In this document: positions 53,562 through 62,993 of the stretch, piece after piece
Numbering within the stretch: the first letter of the stretch is position 1
How the letters are laid out: every line of letters starts with the position of its first letter
NCBI GenBank assembly: GCA_963737835.1
Contig: CAVTUH010000003.1
Coordinates: 62,001 to 126,000 of the forward strand
Direction of reading: 5' to 3'
Source of the DNA: Palsa-1248 sp963737835
GTDB lineage: Bacteria; Gemmatimonadota; Gemmatimonadetes; Gemmatimonadales; Gemmatimonadaceae
Length of the DNA: 64,000 nt
The notes under the pieces: generated by a model
The model's input: only the letters and a program-made list of their open reading frames with translations
Database searches by the model: none
What the model was told of the DNA's origin: nothing
Program-made: the position numbers and the translations under genes

Positions 53562-54488
53562 GTGGCTCTCCTCTTCAGGCAACCTTCACCGACTGCTATG
53601 ACCGCACCGCCACATCTACCCATCGGGTCTGGGAAATGGGGGGTCAATTGCCACCACAGGCCCGGAGCAGGGCGATTCCGTGTTGCGGCAATGGTGGCGT
53701 TCGCTCTCCTCGTTGCGGCCCCGTTGGCTGCACAAGGCACGACGGACACGCTATCGGGTGCGGTTACCGATACGACTGGCAGGGTTGTGCCCAACGCCGC
53801 CATCTCCATCAAGAACGTTGTAACGGGGCGGGTCAGGGAGACTCGAACGGATTCCTCTGGCATCTACCGGGCTCTCAACCTCGAGCCGGGGACGTACGAG
53901 GTGTCGGCCTCCGCCGAGGGGTTCAAGACGAGCGTGGCCGGCGTGCACATCACGGCCGGCAGCAACCTCACTGCGAATCTGCAATTGAGCCGCGAACTTT
54001 CCCTCTCAGATCTGGGATTTTCCGCAGGCCAGACGCAGGGGAGCACGGCCGAGCAGGCCAGGCTCGACAAGCGCTCGCATATGCTCAAGACGCATCAGCG
54101 GCTCGGCCTGATCACCGCGGTTCCATTGATCGCGACGATCTTTACCGGCCTCTCCGCCGGCGGTCGGCGCCCCACGTCTGCCGATCGCGACGTGCATGCG
54201 GCCCTCGGCACCGCCAGCGTGGGGATGTATCTCGCGAGCGCCTATTTCGCGGTGCTTGCCCCAAAGGTGTCGGGGACGGAGACTCGTGGCCAGATTCGCT
54301 TACACAAGGCGCTCGCCTGGATTCACGGGCCGGGGATGATCCTCACGCCGATCCTCGGCGCCATGGCCTTCGTGCAAAAGAGCGAGGGGCAACACGTCCA
54401 GGGGATCGCCAGTGCGCATGGCACAGTAGCGATCGTGACCGCCTCCGCCTACGGCGCCGCGATCTTGTCCGTTTCCATCAAGTTCTGA
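53562..54488 (+). CDS. Carboxypeptidase-regulatory-like domain fused to a b561-like four-helix membrane domain
   Basis: 308 residues; starts at 53562, 53598 or, most economically, ATG 53691 just before the signal peptide (VAFALLVAAPLAAQG). The secreted domain (LSGAVTDTTGRVVPNAAISI...GIYRALNLEPGTYEVSASAEGF) is CarboxypepD_reg-like. It is followed by about four membrane helices with His residues at KRSHMLKTHQRLG, RDVHAALG, RLHKALAWIHGPGM and ASAHGTVA. Paired His of this kind bind heme in cytochrome b561-type proteins. The YceI gene follows 7 nt later. Confidence 0.7.
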   Translation: MALLFRQPSPTAMTAPPHLPIGSGKWGVNCHHRPGAGRFRVAAMVAFALLVAAPLAAQGTTDTLSGAVTDTTGRVVPNAAISIKNVVTGRVRETRTDSSGIYRALNLEPGTYEVSASAEGFKTSVAGVHITAGSNLTANLQLSRELSLSDLGFSAGQTQGSTAEQARLDKRSHMLKTHQRLGLITAVPLIATIFTGLSAGGRRPTSADRDVHAALGTASVGMYLASAYFAVLAPKVSGTETRGQIRLHKALAWIHGPGMILTPILGAMAFVQKSEGQHVQGIASAHGTVAIVTASAYGAAILSVSIKF

Positions 54489-54495
54489 GGGCCTC

Positions 54496-55041
54496 GTGCA
54501 CAAGACGATGTGGACTGCTTTCCTGCTCCTGTGGCATCGTCTTGCGCAACCCGCGGACGCGCAGTGGGTGCTCCAGCAGTCTACGCTCACGTACCATATT
54601 TCTCACCCGCTGCACCAAGTCGACGGTATTAGTCACGCAGCCCGAGGGAAGGGCGTCTGCCATGCCGGAGAGTGCGACTTCCTCATCGCGGCTCCCGTGA
54701 AGTCGTTCGATTCCGGCGACAGCAACCGCGATCTGCACATGCTGCAAGTCACCCGGGGCGCGGAATTTCCGATGATTACCGTTCGCAGCGAACTCCCCGA
54801 TACCGGAGCGGCGGGGTCAACGATTCTTGCCGATCTCGAGGTCCAGTTCGCCGGTCAGACGGCCGAATACAAGCAGGTGCCGTTTCAGCTGGCCAGAAGC
54901 GGCGATGAGGCACGAATCACGGGGACGATTCCTGCAACAATTTCCGACTTCAAGTTTGAGCGGCCTTCGCTGTTGGCGATCCCCGTCAAGAACGAGATAC
55001 CGGTCCACGTCGACATGACCTGGCGGCAAGAGAACAAATAG
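54496..55041 (+). CDS. YceI-family periplasmic protein
   Basis: 181 residues with a short signal (FLLLWHRLAQPADA). The lipocalin-like YceI pattern is seen: LTYHISHPLHQVDGISHAARGKGVC, VKSFDSGDSNRDLHMLQVTRGAEFPMITVRS, and IPATISDFKFERPSLLAIPVKNEIPV. YceI proteins bind isoprenoid quinones or similar lipids and often accompany cytochrome b561, as here. GTG start; ATG 54508 is an alternative. Confidence 0.85.
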   Translation: MHKTMWTAFLLLWHRLAQPADAQWVLQQSTLTYHISHPLHQVDGISHAARGKGVCHAGECDFLIAAPVKSFDSGDSNRDLHMLQVTRGAEFPMITVRSELPDTGAAGSTILADLEVQFAGQTAEYKQVPFQLARSGDEARITGTIPATISDFKFERPSLLAIPVKNEIPVHVDMTWRQENK

Positions 55042-55223
55042 CGCGGGATATTATGGAACGTTTCTCACCCGTTCTCGCGTCGGCCTGCGCTGTGTGACAT
55101 CCCCTCGCACTCGCGCGTGCTGACTGGCTAGTACATTAGCGCCCTCGTTCCCCCGGCCCAGGCTGCAACAGACGACGCGGCCGGTGAGCGGTGTCCCGTC
55201 GTTGCCGGTGAGTGGTAACCGCA

Positions 55224-56255
55224 ATGATCTCACGTCGCGACCTGATCGGCGCCGCCGCAAGCGCCATGCTGCTTCGCCTGATGCGAACCGCAGAGCATGT
55301 CGGTGAACCAACGCCCATCGTCGATACGCACATTCACCTCGCACGCGGATTGCGTCGAGGTGAGCGACTCGGCGGCCAGGTCGGCGCGGCGCGGCGCGCG
55401 ATGGACGCGTTCACGATCGACCGCGCGATCGTCTCCCCGCCACCCTTTCCTCCGGGCCATGGGGGACTCTACGGTGTCGCCGACATCGTCGAAGCGGTGC
55501 GGCACGAGCCCCGGCTTGCCTTTGTAGCCGGCGGCGAGTCCCTGAATCCCTTGCTGCAGTCAACCGCGGCCAATGAGGTCTCGACGGACGTGCTGAAGCG
55601 CTTCCAGGGTGAGGCAGAGGAGATCGCTGCGGCTGGCGCCGCGGGCTTCGGTGAGCTTGCGTTAGAGCACTTCTCGTCGAAAGTCGGCGCCCATCCGTAC
55701 GAGAGTGCGCCGCCCGATCATCCGTTGATGCTGGCGCTCGCCGACATCGCTGCGAGCCACGGCATGCCGATCGACGTCCATATGGAAGCCGTGCCGCAGG
55801 ACATGCCGTTCCCTCCGAATCGCGTGCAGGCAAGCAATCCCCGCACGCTCAACGCGAACATTGTGCGCCTCGAGCGCCTGCTCGATCACAATCCAGACGC
55901 GCGGATCGTCTGGCTTCACGCGGGCTGGGATCTCACCGGCGAGCGGACCATCCTGTTGATGCGCGGCCTGCTCGAGCGGCACGCCAATCTCGCGATGAGC
56001 ATCAAGGTCGATGCCTCGGGCACTGCGCGGACCGCGCCGTTCTTTCCGGCCAGCTGGGAGATGCGTCCGGGCTGGATCGCGCTGTTACGCGCCTTTCCGG
56101 ATCGCTTCGTCATCGGAAGCGATCAGTTCATCGACCAGGGGACCGCGCGCTTCGAGGCTGCACGGCGACTCGTCAATGCGCTGCCAACCGATCTCGAGAG
56201 CGTCGTTGCGAATGGGAACGCGCCGCGGATCTATCGCTTGCCGTTACGAAGTTGA
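55224..56255 (+). CDS. Amidohydrolase-family protein with Tat-type signal
   Basis: 343 residues from the ATG that begins MISRRDLIGAAASAMLLRL, a twin-arginine signal (SRRDLIG). The TIM-barrel metal site has VDTHIHLARG (H-x-H) near the start, GIGELALEH-like GFGELALEHF, and FVIGSDQF (Asp) near the end. It is exported as a folded metalloenzyme. The substrate is not evident; the family includes hydrolases and decarboxylases. GTG 55212 would add four residues. Confidence 0.8.
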   Translation: MISRRDLIGAAASAMLLRLMRTAEHVGEPTPIVDTHIHLARGLRRGERLGGQVGAARRAMDAFTIDRAIVSPPPFPPGHGGLYGVADIVEAVRHEPRLAFVAGGESLNPLLQSTAANEVSTDVLKRFQGEAEEIAAAGAAGFGELALEHFSSKVGAHPYESAPPDHPLMLALADIAASHGMPIDVHMEAVPQDMPFPPNRVQASNPRTLNANIVRLERLLDHNPDARIVWLHAGWDLTGERTILLMRGLLERHANLAMSIKVDASGTARTAPFFPASWEMRPGWIALLRAFPDRFVIGSDQFIDQGTARFEAARRLVNALPTDLESVVANGNAPRIYRLPLRS

Positions 56256-56370
56256 GGCGGACTCCGTTTTGGGCAACGCCCGGCGGATAGCGGTGCGGAC
56301 CTGGTTAAGGACACTTTGTACGGCCGCCGGCTGCGACCCGACGAGTGGCCGTGACGAATGTACGGCTGGC

Positions 56371-56393
56371 GGGGGTCAGGGATCAGGGGACCG
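56371..56393. repeat. Short heptamer repeat (GGGTCAG units)
   Basis: GGGTCAG, GGATCAG and GGGACCG in tandem, about 115 bp after the amidohydrolase gene. It shares the GGGGTCA heptamer of element A. There is no opposing arm. Confidence 0.45.
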
Positions 56394-56517
56394 GCGCTGC
56401 GTGCCAACTCTAACGGCCGAGCCGCCGGCGTGCTAGCGTCGCAGATCAGAATGCTGCCCGAAGGGAACTGAAGTCGTGCTGCACTTCACGCCCGTGCACA
56501 GGCAGAGCGATGTGCGG

Positions 56518-56847
56518 CTAGCGTGAAGAGCCGCCCCCGAGCGGCGACGTGTCCGTCGCGCCACGCCGGCGCGCCGCGACGGCGAACCGGAGGAAGTAGC
56601 TGTCAAGTCCCGCGGCCGATTCCGGACCAACCATCGGATCGAAGAAGAGCCGGCAGAACTCCTCGCGCGCCCGCAGGATCTCGCGGCGCCGCGGACCGGC
56701 CCACCGCACGTCGGCGGCTGTGAGATCGAAGAGCTCGAGAGCGCGCGCGAGCGCATGATCGAAGCGCACGGCTTTGCCGTCCGCATGGGCTCGCACCGAC
56801 CGGCCGACTTCGCTGCCGACATTGGCCATCTGTTCGACGAGGGTCAT
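56518..56847 (-). CDS. Small helical protein of unknown function
   Basis: 109 residues, largely helical: MTLVEQMANVGSEVGRSVRA, then RFDHALARALELFDLTAADVRWAGPRRREILRAREEFCRLFFDP. It has no signal or membrane helix and is unrecognised. It lies 53 nt downstream of a DUF5674 gene in the same direction and may be co-transcribed with it. Confidence 0.55.
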   Translation of the reverse strand: MTLVEQMANVGSEVGRSVRAHADGKAVRFDHALARALELFDLTAADVRWAGPRRREILRAREEFCRLFFDPMVGPESAAGLDSYFLRFAVAARRRGATDTSPLGGGSSR

Positions 56848-56900
56848 CGCGCCCCACCGGCCGGACGCAGCCGCTCAATGGTGCACGGCCCCAATGTCGG

Positions 56901-57248
56901 TCACGCCACCAGCTCCTCGACGACCGAGCGGATCGTCTGGCGCAGCTCCGGATCCTCGACGCCACGCGAGCGATTACCCTGTGCCGGCCGCACGTTGATC
57001 ATCGCGTCGAATTCGATCCAGTCGGCCCCGGTCTCCGCCGGATACAGGTTGATGCCCCAGAGATCCCGCTGTTCCGAACCCTCGTCGAGCAGCAGCGCCT
57101 CTTCGTCCGAATGCAACTCGCCGCCGATCGCCATGATCCGGCGGGTCACATCCACCACCGCCTTGATCATGTCGCCGAACTGGCGTTCGGCGATCGTCGC
57201 CAGCTCGGCGCGGCGGAGCGGTTCGCGGACCGTTCGAGGCAGAGACAT
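56901..57248 (-). CDS. DUF5674 family protein
   Basis: 115 residues from ATG 57248; earlier starts add an unrelated leader. DMIKAVVDVTRRIMAIGGELHSDEEALLLDEGSEQRDLWGINLYPAETGADWIEFDAMINVRPAQGNRSRGVEDPELRQTI covers the whole DUF5674 family pattern, a small conserved alpha/beta protein of unknown function. It is followed by a small helical protein gene. Confidence 0.88.
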   Translation of the reverse strand: MSLPRTVREPLRRAELATIAERQFGDMIKAVVDVTRRIMAIGGELHSDEEALLLDEGSEQRDLWGINLYPAETGADWIEFDAMINVRPAQGNRSRGVEDPELRQTIRSVVEELVA

Positions 57249-57484
57249 TGCCAAAGTATGGCGCTCTGGTGTGCGCCGCGGAACTGGTGGCGATCGAGGC
57301 GGGCGGCACTGAACCGAGTAGCGCGGCCAATGAGGTGGTCGGCACGCTGGACTGGTGCCGGCGATCGTCGAGAGCCACTGCAAGACGGTATTGCCCGACG
57401 CGCCGGTTCTGTCGCTCTCTCGGGAAAGCGCGGCCGCAAGGTGCACCGAGCGCTACGCGGCTGGCCCGTCTCTCTCCCTTCGCG

Positions 57485-60145
57485 CTATTCTTCGCCGAGC
57501 AATCGCCTAAAGGCGGCGTTGCCGCGCAGCGGCGCGAAGGTCGGATCGACCCGGAGCCATCCGGGAGAGAGGTACGACGGCATGCGGAGCAGTTTGGCCG
57601 TGATCGCCACTGCCCGGTCGTTCTCGCCGAGCACAATGTAAATGCGGGCGAGCTGCTGTAGCACGTACCCGCACGTCATCTCGTCCGTCTCGGGTGGGCA
57701 CATGGCCACGGCCTGCTCGCCCTGGCGGAGGGCCACCTCGCGCCGTCCCTCATAGGCGTTCGCGACTGCGAGGAGCGCGAGCGCCTGCGGGTCCTTCGGA
57801 TCGTTGCGCACGCTCTCTTCCCCCGTGCGGCGGGCAGTATCGGCGTAGGCGCGCACCGCCGCGCTGTCACCATTGACCCACGACGCGCCGGCCAGCGCGT
57901 AGCTCCAATTGAAGTGGTCATCGCCAAATGAAGCCGGGGTCAAACGGAGCAACAGGGCGCGCTGACGCTCATCCAGCGCCCAGAGCAGGTCGCCGTACGT
58001 CGCCATGAACGTGACCAGCGTCGTCGGGTCGACCGACTCTCCGGCCCGGGTCATGACCGCGCGGGCGGCAGTGAGGTCTCCGCTGGCCAGCGACAGCATC
58101 GCCACGAGCTGCCAGGCTTGTGCGTCCGGGGCAAGCTCAATTGTCCGCTCGGCGGCCTCGCGAGCTTCGGGGAACCGTCGCAGCACAAACAGCGTGATCC
58201 CGAGATCGTACACAACCGTCGCGCTCCGCGGATCGATCGATCTCGCTTCCTGCAGGTGAGCGACCGCCGAATCCCACTGGCCGAGGGCGCGCTCGCCGAG
58301 TGCGACCAGGGTCAGGAGCGCGGCGTCACGGGGACTCGACCGCAAGCCAATGCGAAGCTCGCGCAACGCGCGCCTCTCGTCGTGCTCCCCGACCGAGTAG
58401 TAGCCCGCCATTGCCGCGCGCGCGTTGGGCAGCGTCGAGTCCAGCGCCAACGCGCGCTGGGCCGCGAACCGCGCCCGCGTGATGTCCGATCGTTGCAAAC
58501 TGCCGCTATTCTCGAACAGCCGCGTCCGCGCGACCGCGAGCGCGGCCCAGGCCGGGGCGAAATTGGTGTCCAGCGCCACCGCGCGCTCCAACTCCGCCAC
58601 CGCCTTGTGCAGTATCGTGGCGTCCGCCGGCCCGCTCGCAAAAATGCCTTCTCCCCGGAGATACGCGTCGTACGCTACGCTGTTGCCCGTCGGAAGGCGC
58701 GAGAGCGCAGCGCGCGCGCTGTCTTCGAGGCGCATGTTCAGCGCCTCTACGACGGCTTCTGCCACTCGAGTCTGCACGTCGATCAGCTCGGTGGGCGAGG
58801 CGTCGAATGGGACCGTCCAGGCGGTGGTCGCATCCGATACCCGGATCAGCTCCGGAGTCACTCGCACGTGTGTGCTGTCGCCTGGGCCCGCTCGCGCCAC
58901 GCGGCCGGTGAGCAGATACTCCGCGCCCAGCTCGCGGCCAATGCGTTGCACGCCACTCGTGACATTGCGGTACTGGTCGGAGCTCGCGCCGGCGATGACG
59001 CGTAATCCCGGCAGGGCGGCCAGTCGGCTTCGAATGTCCTCGGTGATCCCACCCGCCAAGTAGCCATCGGTTGCCGGCCCGTCATGCTCGAAGGGAAGAA
59101 CGGCAAGCGTGGGCGGGGCTGTGCCGCGCGCCGTCGCAAGTCGCGGACGATGCCCGAGTAGCCACACGCCGGCGAGCACCGCCGCCACGACGAGCCCAGC
59201 GGCGATCGCCTGCGCTGGACCACCGCGGCGGCTGACCGGCCCTGCGATGTCGCCCCCACCGGCGTCGTGCTCGCTGGTGCCGACCGCGCCCACTCGATCG
59301 GGTGTGGGCGCACGTGCGGGCGCGACGGCCGCGTCCGCGGGGCCGACACCGGCAATGGTGGCAGCGCGGGGCCCCTCCCGCGCGCGTGTGACGCCCGCGG
59401 AAGGCGTAGTGACCGGCCTCGGCGTGCCGGTTCGTAGGCCGGCCACGAGGGCCGCGGTCGCTGCCGATGGCCGAGTCTCGTACGCCGACCACAACCGGCG
59501 GGCAAATTCATCATAAGCCCGCAACGCTCCTCCGCGGTCGCCGCCGGCATCGAGGACTTCGATCAGGCGGCGTGTGGTTCGCTCATCGTCGGGAGATAGT
59601 TGAGCCGCCACTCTTGCCCAGGCTGATGCGGCATCGCGGTCGTCAGTCCGCTCGGCATCGTCTCGCAGAACGGCGGCGACCGCCGCTGCCTTGTTCCGAT
59701 AGCCAGCGCGGGTGCTCTCGAGCCACTGCTCGAATTCGGCGGATTCGTTGGCGAATGCGAAGGCCGGGAGAAAATCCCCGCGATAGAGTGCCATCGCCTC
59801 CAGGTATCGCCGCCCGCTCGCGCATTGGTCGAACTCGACGGCGTCGCACCACAGGACACCGCGATTAATCGCGATCTCGTCGGCCGATCGCGCGTGGAAG
59901 ACATCCTCGCCCGTCTCGCGGCGCAGGTGATACAGCGTCTGGCGGAGGGCCTGGCGGGCGGCTTCGGCGTCCGATTCTGGCCAGAAGAGGGCGAGCAACG
60001 TCTCGCGCCGGACAAAACCCTGGGACCCTTCGGTCGCCACGTAGGCAAGCACCGCCAGTCGCTTGGGCTGAGCCAGGACTGAGCGGATCTCGGCGCCCGC
60101 GGGATCTGCGAGCGCCGGGCTCCCGAGCGTGGTGAGCCGCAACAC
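57485..60145 (-). CDS. BTAD-domain transcriptional activator with TolB-like and TPR modules
   Basis: 886 residues from the GTG at 60145; the frame stays open to 60364 but that stretch overlaps the divergent gene and looks non-coding. The N-terminus is a winged helix (VLRLTTLGSPALADPAGAEIRSVLAQPKRLAVLAYVA), followed by the bacterial transcriptional activation domain (about 100-250; LYRGDFLPAFAFANESAEFEQWLES). A membrane helix lies near residue 320, then a TolB-like region (LAVLPFEHDGPATDGYLAGGITEDIRSRLAAL) and TPR repeats. This membrane-spanning SARP/BTAD design is frequent in Gemmatimonadota. The target may be the divergent gene. Confidence 0.85.
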   Translation of the reverse strand: MLRLTTLGSPALADPAGAEIRSVLAQPKRLAVLAYVATEGSQGFVRRETLLALFWPESDAEAARQALRQTLYHLRRETGEDVFHARSADEIAINRGVLWCDAVEFDQCASGRRYLEAMALYRGDFLPAFAFANESAEFEQWLESTRAGYRNKAAAVAAVLRDDAERTDDRDAASAWARVAAQLSPDDERTTRRLIEVLDAGGDRGGALRAYDEFARRLWSAYETRPSAATAALVAGLRTGTPRPVTTPSAGVTRAREGPRAATIAGVGPADAAVAPARAPTPDRVGAVGTSEHDAGGGDIAGPVSRRGGPAQAIAAGLVVAAVLAGVWLLGHRPRLATARGTAPPTLAVLPFEHDGPATDGYLAGGITEDIRSRLAALPGLRVIAGASSDQYRNVTSGVQRIGRELGAEYLLTGRVARAGPGDSTHVRVTPELIRVSDATTAWTVPFDASPTELIDVQTRVAEAVVEALNMRLEDSARAALSRLPTGNSVAYDAYLRGEGIFASGPADATILHKAVAELERAVALDTNFAPAWAALAVARTRLFENSGSLQRSDITRARFAAQRALALDSTLPNARAAMAGYYSVGEHDERRALRELRIGLRSSPRDAALLTLVALGERALGQWDSAVAHLQEARSIDPRSATVVYDLGITLFVLRRFPEAREAAERTIELAPDAQAWQLVAMLSLASGDLTAARAVMTRAGESVDPTTLVTFMATYGDLLWALDERQRALLLRLTPASFGDDHFNWSYALAGASWVNGDSAAVRAYADTARRTGEESVRNDPKDPQALALLAVANAYEGRREVALRQGEQAVAMCPPETDEMTCGYVLQQLARIYIVLGENDRAVAITAKLLRMPSYLSPGWLRVDPTFAPLRGNAAFRRLLGEE

Positions 60146-60299
60146 TACCAAAGAATCTGCCGTCGGGCAAAAAAAAAGACCAGGTGACGCGCAGGTGACG
60201 GCGGTGCGCACCCCCAAGTGACACCAGCCGTTCATCTTGGCTTCCGTTCTGGGTTGACATGCTGCCCCAGTCAGGCGGTGAGCCCCCTCGGGAGAGACC

Positions 60300-61622
60300 A
60301 TGGAGACAACCTGCAAACTGGTGATTGCGCGTCGCGTGGCGATGGCTGCGACGAAGGCGGTCAAACGCCTCTCAGAGCCACTCGACTACAAGTGGTCAAA
60401 GGCCGTCGCCCTTGCTCCCAAGCCAGGAGCGCCTGGGTCGTTCTTCCTCGAGGTCTCCAGCCCTATCCCCTGCGCCGCCGCCATGGCGACGGCGTTCTGT
60501 ACTGCCGTTCTCTCCAGCGCCGGGGTCGGTCAGACCCCGGCACAGCAACACGCCTTGGATTCCTGTCGATATCTGACCGCCGCTGAGGTCGAGCTCTACA
60601 CCGGTCCCCTCCGGACGCCGCCATACCGCGTGACATTCGACAATGCGGTCCCGAGCAAGGACGGCGAGGCCTGTCTCTATCGGGGCCGGGACGGGCGCGA
60701 AGTGCTCTTCCAGCACTCGAGCGGCGGCGCCCGCGAGGTCGGCACGCTGATGCGCCGTATTCCCGTCGTCGCCGATCGCGTGCTGCACAACGCCGGTGCG
60801 TCGGGAGACGTCCCTCAACAGTCCAATCCTGCCGGAGGGGCGTCGGCTGTGATGGGGTCCGCCGGTCAGGGCCCCTGGGACAACTCCAACTGGTACCCGC
60901 AGGGTGTCCTCGTCGGGTATAAGGCGGACGACGCGTTCTACATCAATGTCTCTGGCACCAACGGGGGGAAACCGGCGGCCGCCGATCTTGCGACGCGCGC
61001 CATCGCGCGCATGGCGCAACCACTGACGTACGACGGCGCAGCGGCAGTCGGCCAGGCGCCAAAGCCCATCAAACCAATGCCCCCGTGCTCGCTCGTCCCT
61101 CGCGCGCGCGCCGAAGCAATCCTCGGTCCTCTGGCCAGCGATCCGGCGCCCGGTCCAGACGGCAAGTCGTGCACATACGTCGTGGGATCTCCCGATGGTC
61201 GCGTCAGCTACCAAATGGGCATCACTTGGACCGGCGGCTATCGCTCACTCAACATGATGAAGCACGGCACGTCAATGGTGAGCGGTATCATGGGATCGAC
61301 CGAGGGAGCGCAATCGATTCAAGGAATGGACCAGCTCAAGGCGCAAGGGGGCGGCATGCCCAACATCCCCAAGCTCAATGGGAATCAGGCAAAGATCCTC
61401 GACGCGTTTACCAAGGGAGTTGGCATGCCCGGTATGGGTGCGGCAGTCACCCGCGGCATGAACTCGGACACGACCCTCGCCGGTCCGTGGGACGCTGGCA
61501 CGCTCGTGCACGGGTCCTGGCTCATCGTCACCAAGGACGATGTGGGCCTCACGATAATCCTCGGCACGGCCGACTATGACAAGGCCAAGGCGCTGCTGGC
61601 CGCTGCCTGTGAGAAGCTCTGA
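60300..61622 (+). CDS. Protein with two DUF3558-like repeats
   Basis: 440 residues. An N-terminal region precedes two copies of one module. The first begins SCRYLTAAEVELYTGPL and contains GEACLYRG; the second begins PCSLVPRARAEAILGPL and contains GKSCTYVV. This Cys-x-L...E...LGPL...C-x-Y pattern is DUF3558-like and usually exported with a disulfide. A hydrophobic run (about 58-75) could be an export signal that follows a long leader, so the true start may be later. The OmpA-family gene starts on its stop codon. Confidence 0.6.
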   Translation: METTCKLVIARRVAMAATKAVKRLSEPLDYKWSKAVALAPKPGAPGSFFLEVSSPIPCAAAMATAFCTAVLSSAGVGQTPAQQHALDSCRYLTAAEVELYTGPLRTPPYRVTFDNAVPSKDGEACLYRGRDGREVLFQHSSGGAREVGTLMRRIPVVADRVLHNAGASGDVPQQSNPAGGASAVMGSAGQGPWDNSNWYPQGVLVGYKADDAFYINVSGTNGGKPAAADLATRAIARMAQPLTYDGAAAVGQAPKPIKPMPPCSLVPRARAEAILGPLASDPAPGPDGKSCTYVVGSPDGRVSYQMGITWTGGYRSLNMMKHGTSMVSGIMGSTEGAQSIQGMDQLKAQGGGMPNIPKLNGNQAKILDAFTKGVGMPGMGAAVTRGMNSDTTLAGPWDAGTLVHGSWLIVTKDDVGLTIILGTADYDKAKALLAAACEKL

Positions 61623-62821
61623 TGCCCTCGACTTCGGTCTCGAGGTGCGCCGTGCACGCCGTCATGGCCACCATCGTCGCTGCGGCAATGGTCGTCGCGG
61701 GCCTCGGCTCCATCGGAGTGCCCCGCATCGCGGCGCAGACATCAGGTGCGCCGACCATCCCGCTCGTGCCAGGTCTTCGCATTGGCATGGCATGGCACGG
61801 CGACTCCGTGGAAGGGGACTATACGCCTTACTTCCTCGTGCAGGGAGTGGACGCGGAAGCGATCAGCGCCATGGGCTACGCCTACAAGGGTGCCCGCAAC
61901 GGCGGCATGGAAACCGTCAACATCGACACCAAGATGACCCGGCAGTCGATGCGAGACGGACGCACCTACCGGCAAATCTGGATCTCGACCGATCCGCTCG
62001 TCATGAACAACACGACAAGCATGATGCTGTCGTCCGCCGTATACAGCGACATCATCAAGACCGGATCGGCGCAACTGACTATAGTCGACGACATCCACGT
62101 CAACGGGCGAGCGAGCGAGGCGCTGGAGATGATCGCGTCCCTTGCTCGAGCCCTGACGTCCGATAGCATCCCCACCGGGACTCCGTACGGCGGCACGGTA
62201 ACACGGGCCGAGCGGGGGGTCACGCCGTTCGCCGTGTTGATCAACAATCGGCTCGTCAGCGTGCCGACGGTGCACGTAGTTGGGACGCTCAGGCACGATG
62301 GCGAGCCGTACCGCGCGGACCTTCGTGTGCTGGCTGATCCGAACCTGCCGCTGATTATGGCGGCCGACTCGGCGCCTCTGGTGGCCGGTCAGCGGGGACG
62401 GCGCGGGGGCCGTGTCGTCAGTATCACGTTTCCGGATACGTCGGTCGCGCATCGGATGGAACAAGATCTCGCCGAGCGTCGTCCGGTCGAGATCTACAAC
62501 ATCTATTTCGACTTCAACAGCGCGGCGATCACGCCCGCATCCGACAGCGCGCTCCACATGATCGGTACCATCCTGCAGCGGCACCCGGATTGGCATCTGC
62601 AGGTTACGGGGCATACCGACAGTATCGGCGGTACGGGTCAGGGCAACCGCATTCTCTCAGCGCGTCGAGCCGAGGCCGTGCGCCAGGTGTTGGCCACGAG
62701 ATACGGGATCGCCGCGAGTCGCCTCACAGCGGGTGGTGCCGGGGATTCGGCGCCGCTCGCGACGAACTCCACACTCGAAGGGCGCGCGCGCAACCGTCGT
62801 GTGGAGCTGCTCCGCCAGTAG
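61622..62821 (+). CDS. OmpA-family protein
   Basis: 399 residues, ATG overlapping the preceding TGA. A signal peptide (about 10-38) is followed by a ~240-residue unique domain, then the peptidoglycan-binding OmpA domain (about 290-395): IYFDFNSAAITPASDSALHMIG, VTGHTDSIGGTGQGNRILSARRAEAVRQVL and GAGDSAPLATNSTLEGRARNRRVEL. TD and R of the diaminopimelate-binding site are present. It is coupled to the DUF3558-like gene and anchors to the cell wall. Confidence 0.9.
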   Translation: MPSTSVSRCAVHAVMATIVAAAMVVAGLGSIGVPRIAAQTSGAPTIPLVPGLRIGMAWHGDSVEGDYTPYFLVQGVDAEAISAMGYAYKGARNGGMETVNIDTKMTRQSMRDGRTYRQIWISTDPLVMNNTTSMMLSSAVYSDIIKTGSAQLTIVDDIHVNGRASEALEMIASLARALTSDSIPTGTPYGGTVTRAERGVTPFAVLINNRLVSVPTVHVVGTLRHDGEPYRADLRVLADPNLPLIMAADSAPLVAGQRGRRGGRVVSITFPDTSVAHRMEQDLAERRPVEIYNIYFDFNSAAITPASDSALHMIGTILQRHPDWHLQVTGHTDSIGGTGQGNRILSARRAEAVRQVLATRYGIAASRLTAGGAGDSAPLATNSTLEGRARNRRVELLRQ

Positions 62822-62993
62822 AACGGGCGCCGGCACTCGCTCACGTGGCGACGCGTCGGTCCGTCTTCCTCGAGATCGGGTGCTGGCATAGCCGCCGAAC
62901 GCAGCATACGCCCCAAACCACCAATCGCCAACGACGACGACGCACGCGCGACACACCGGTGCCCGCGCCTGGACCCTCAACTCCGACCCTCTC

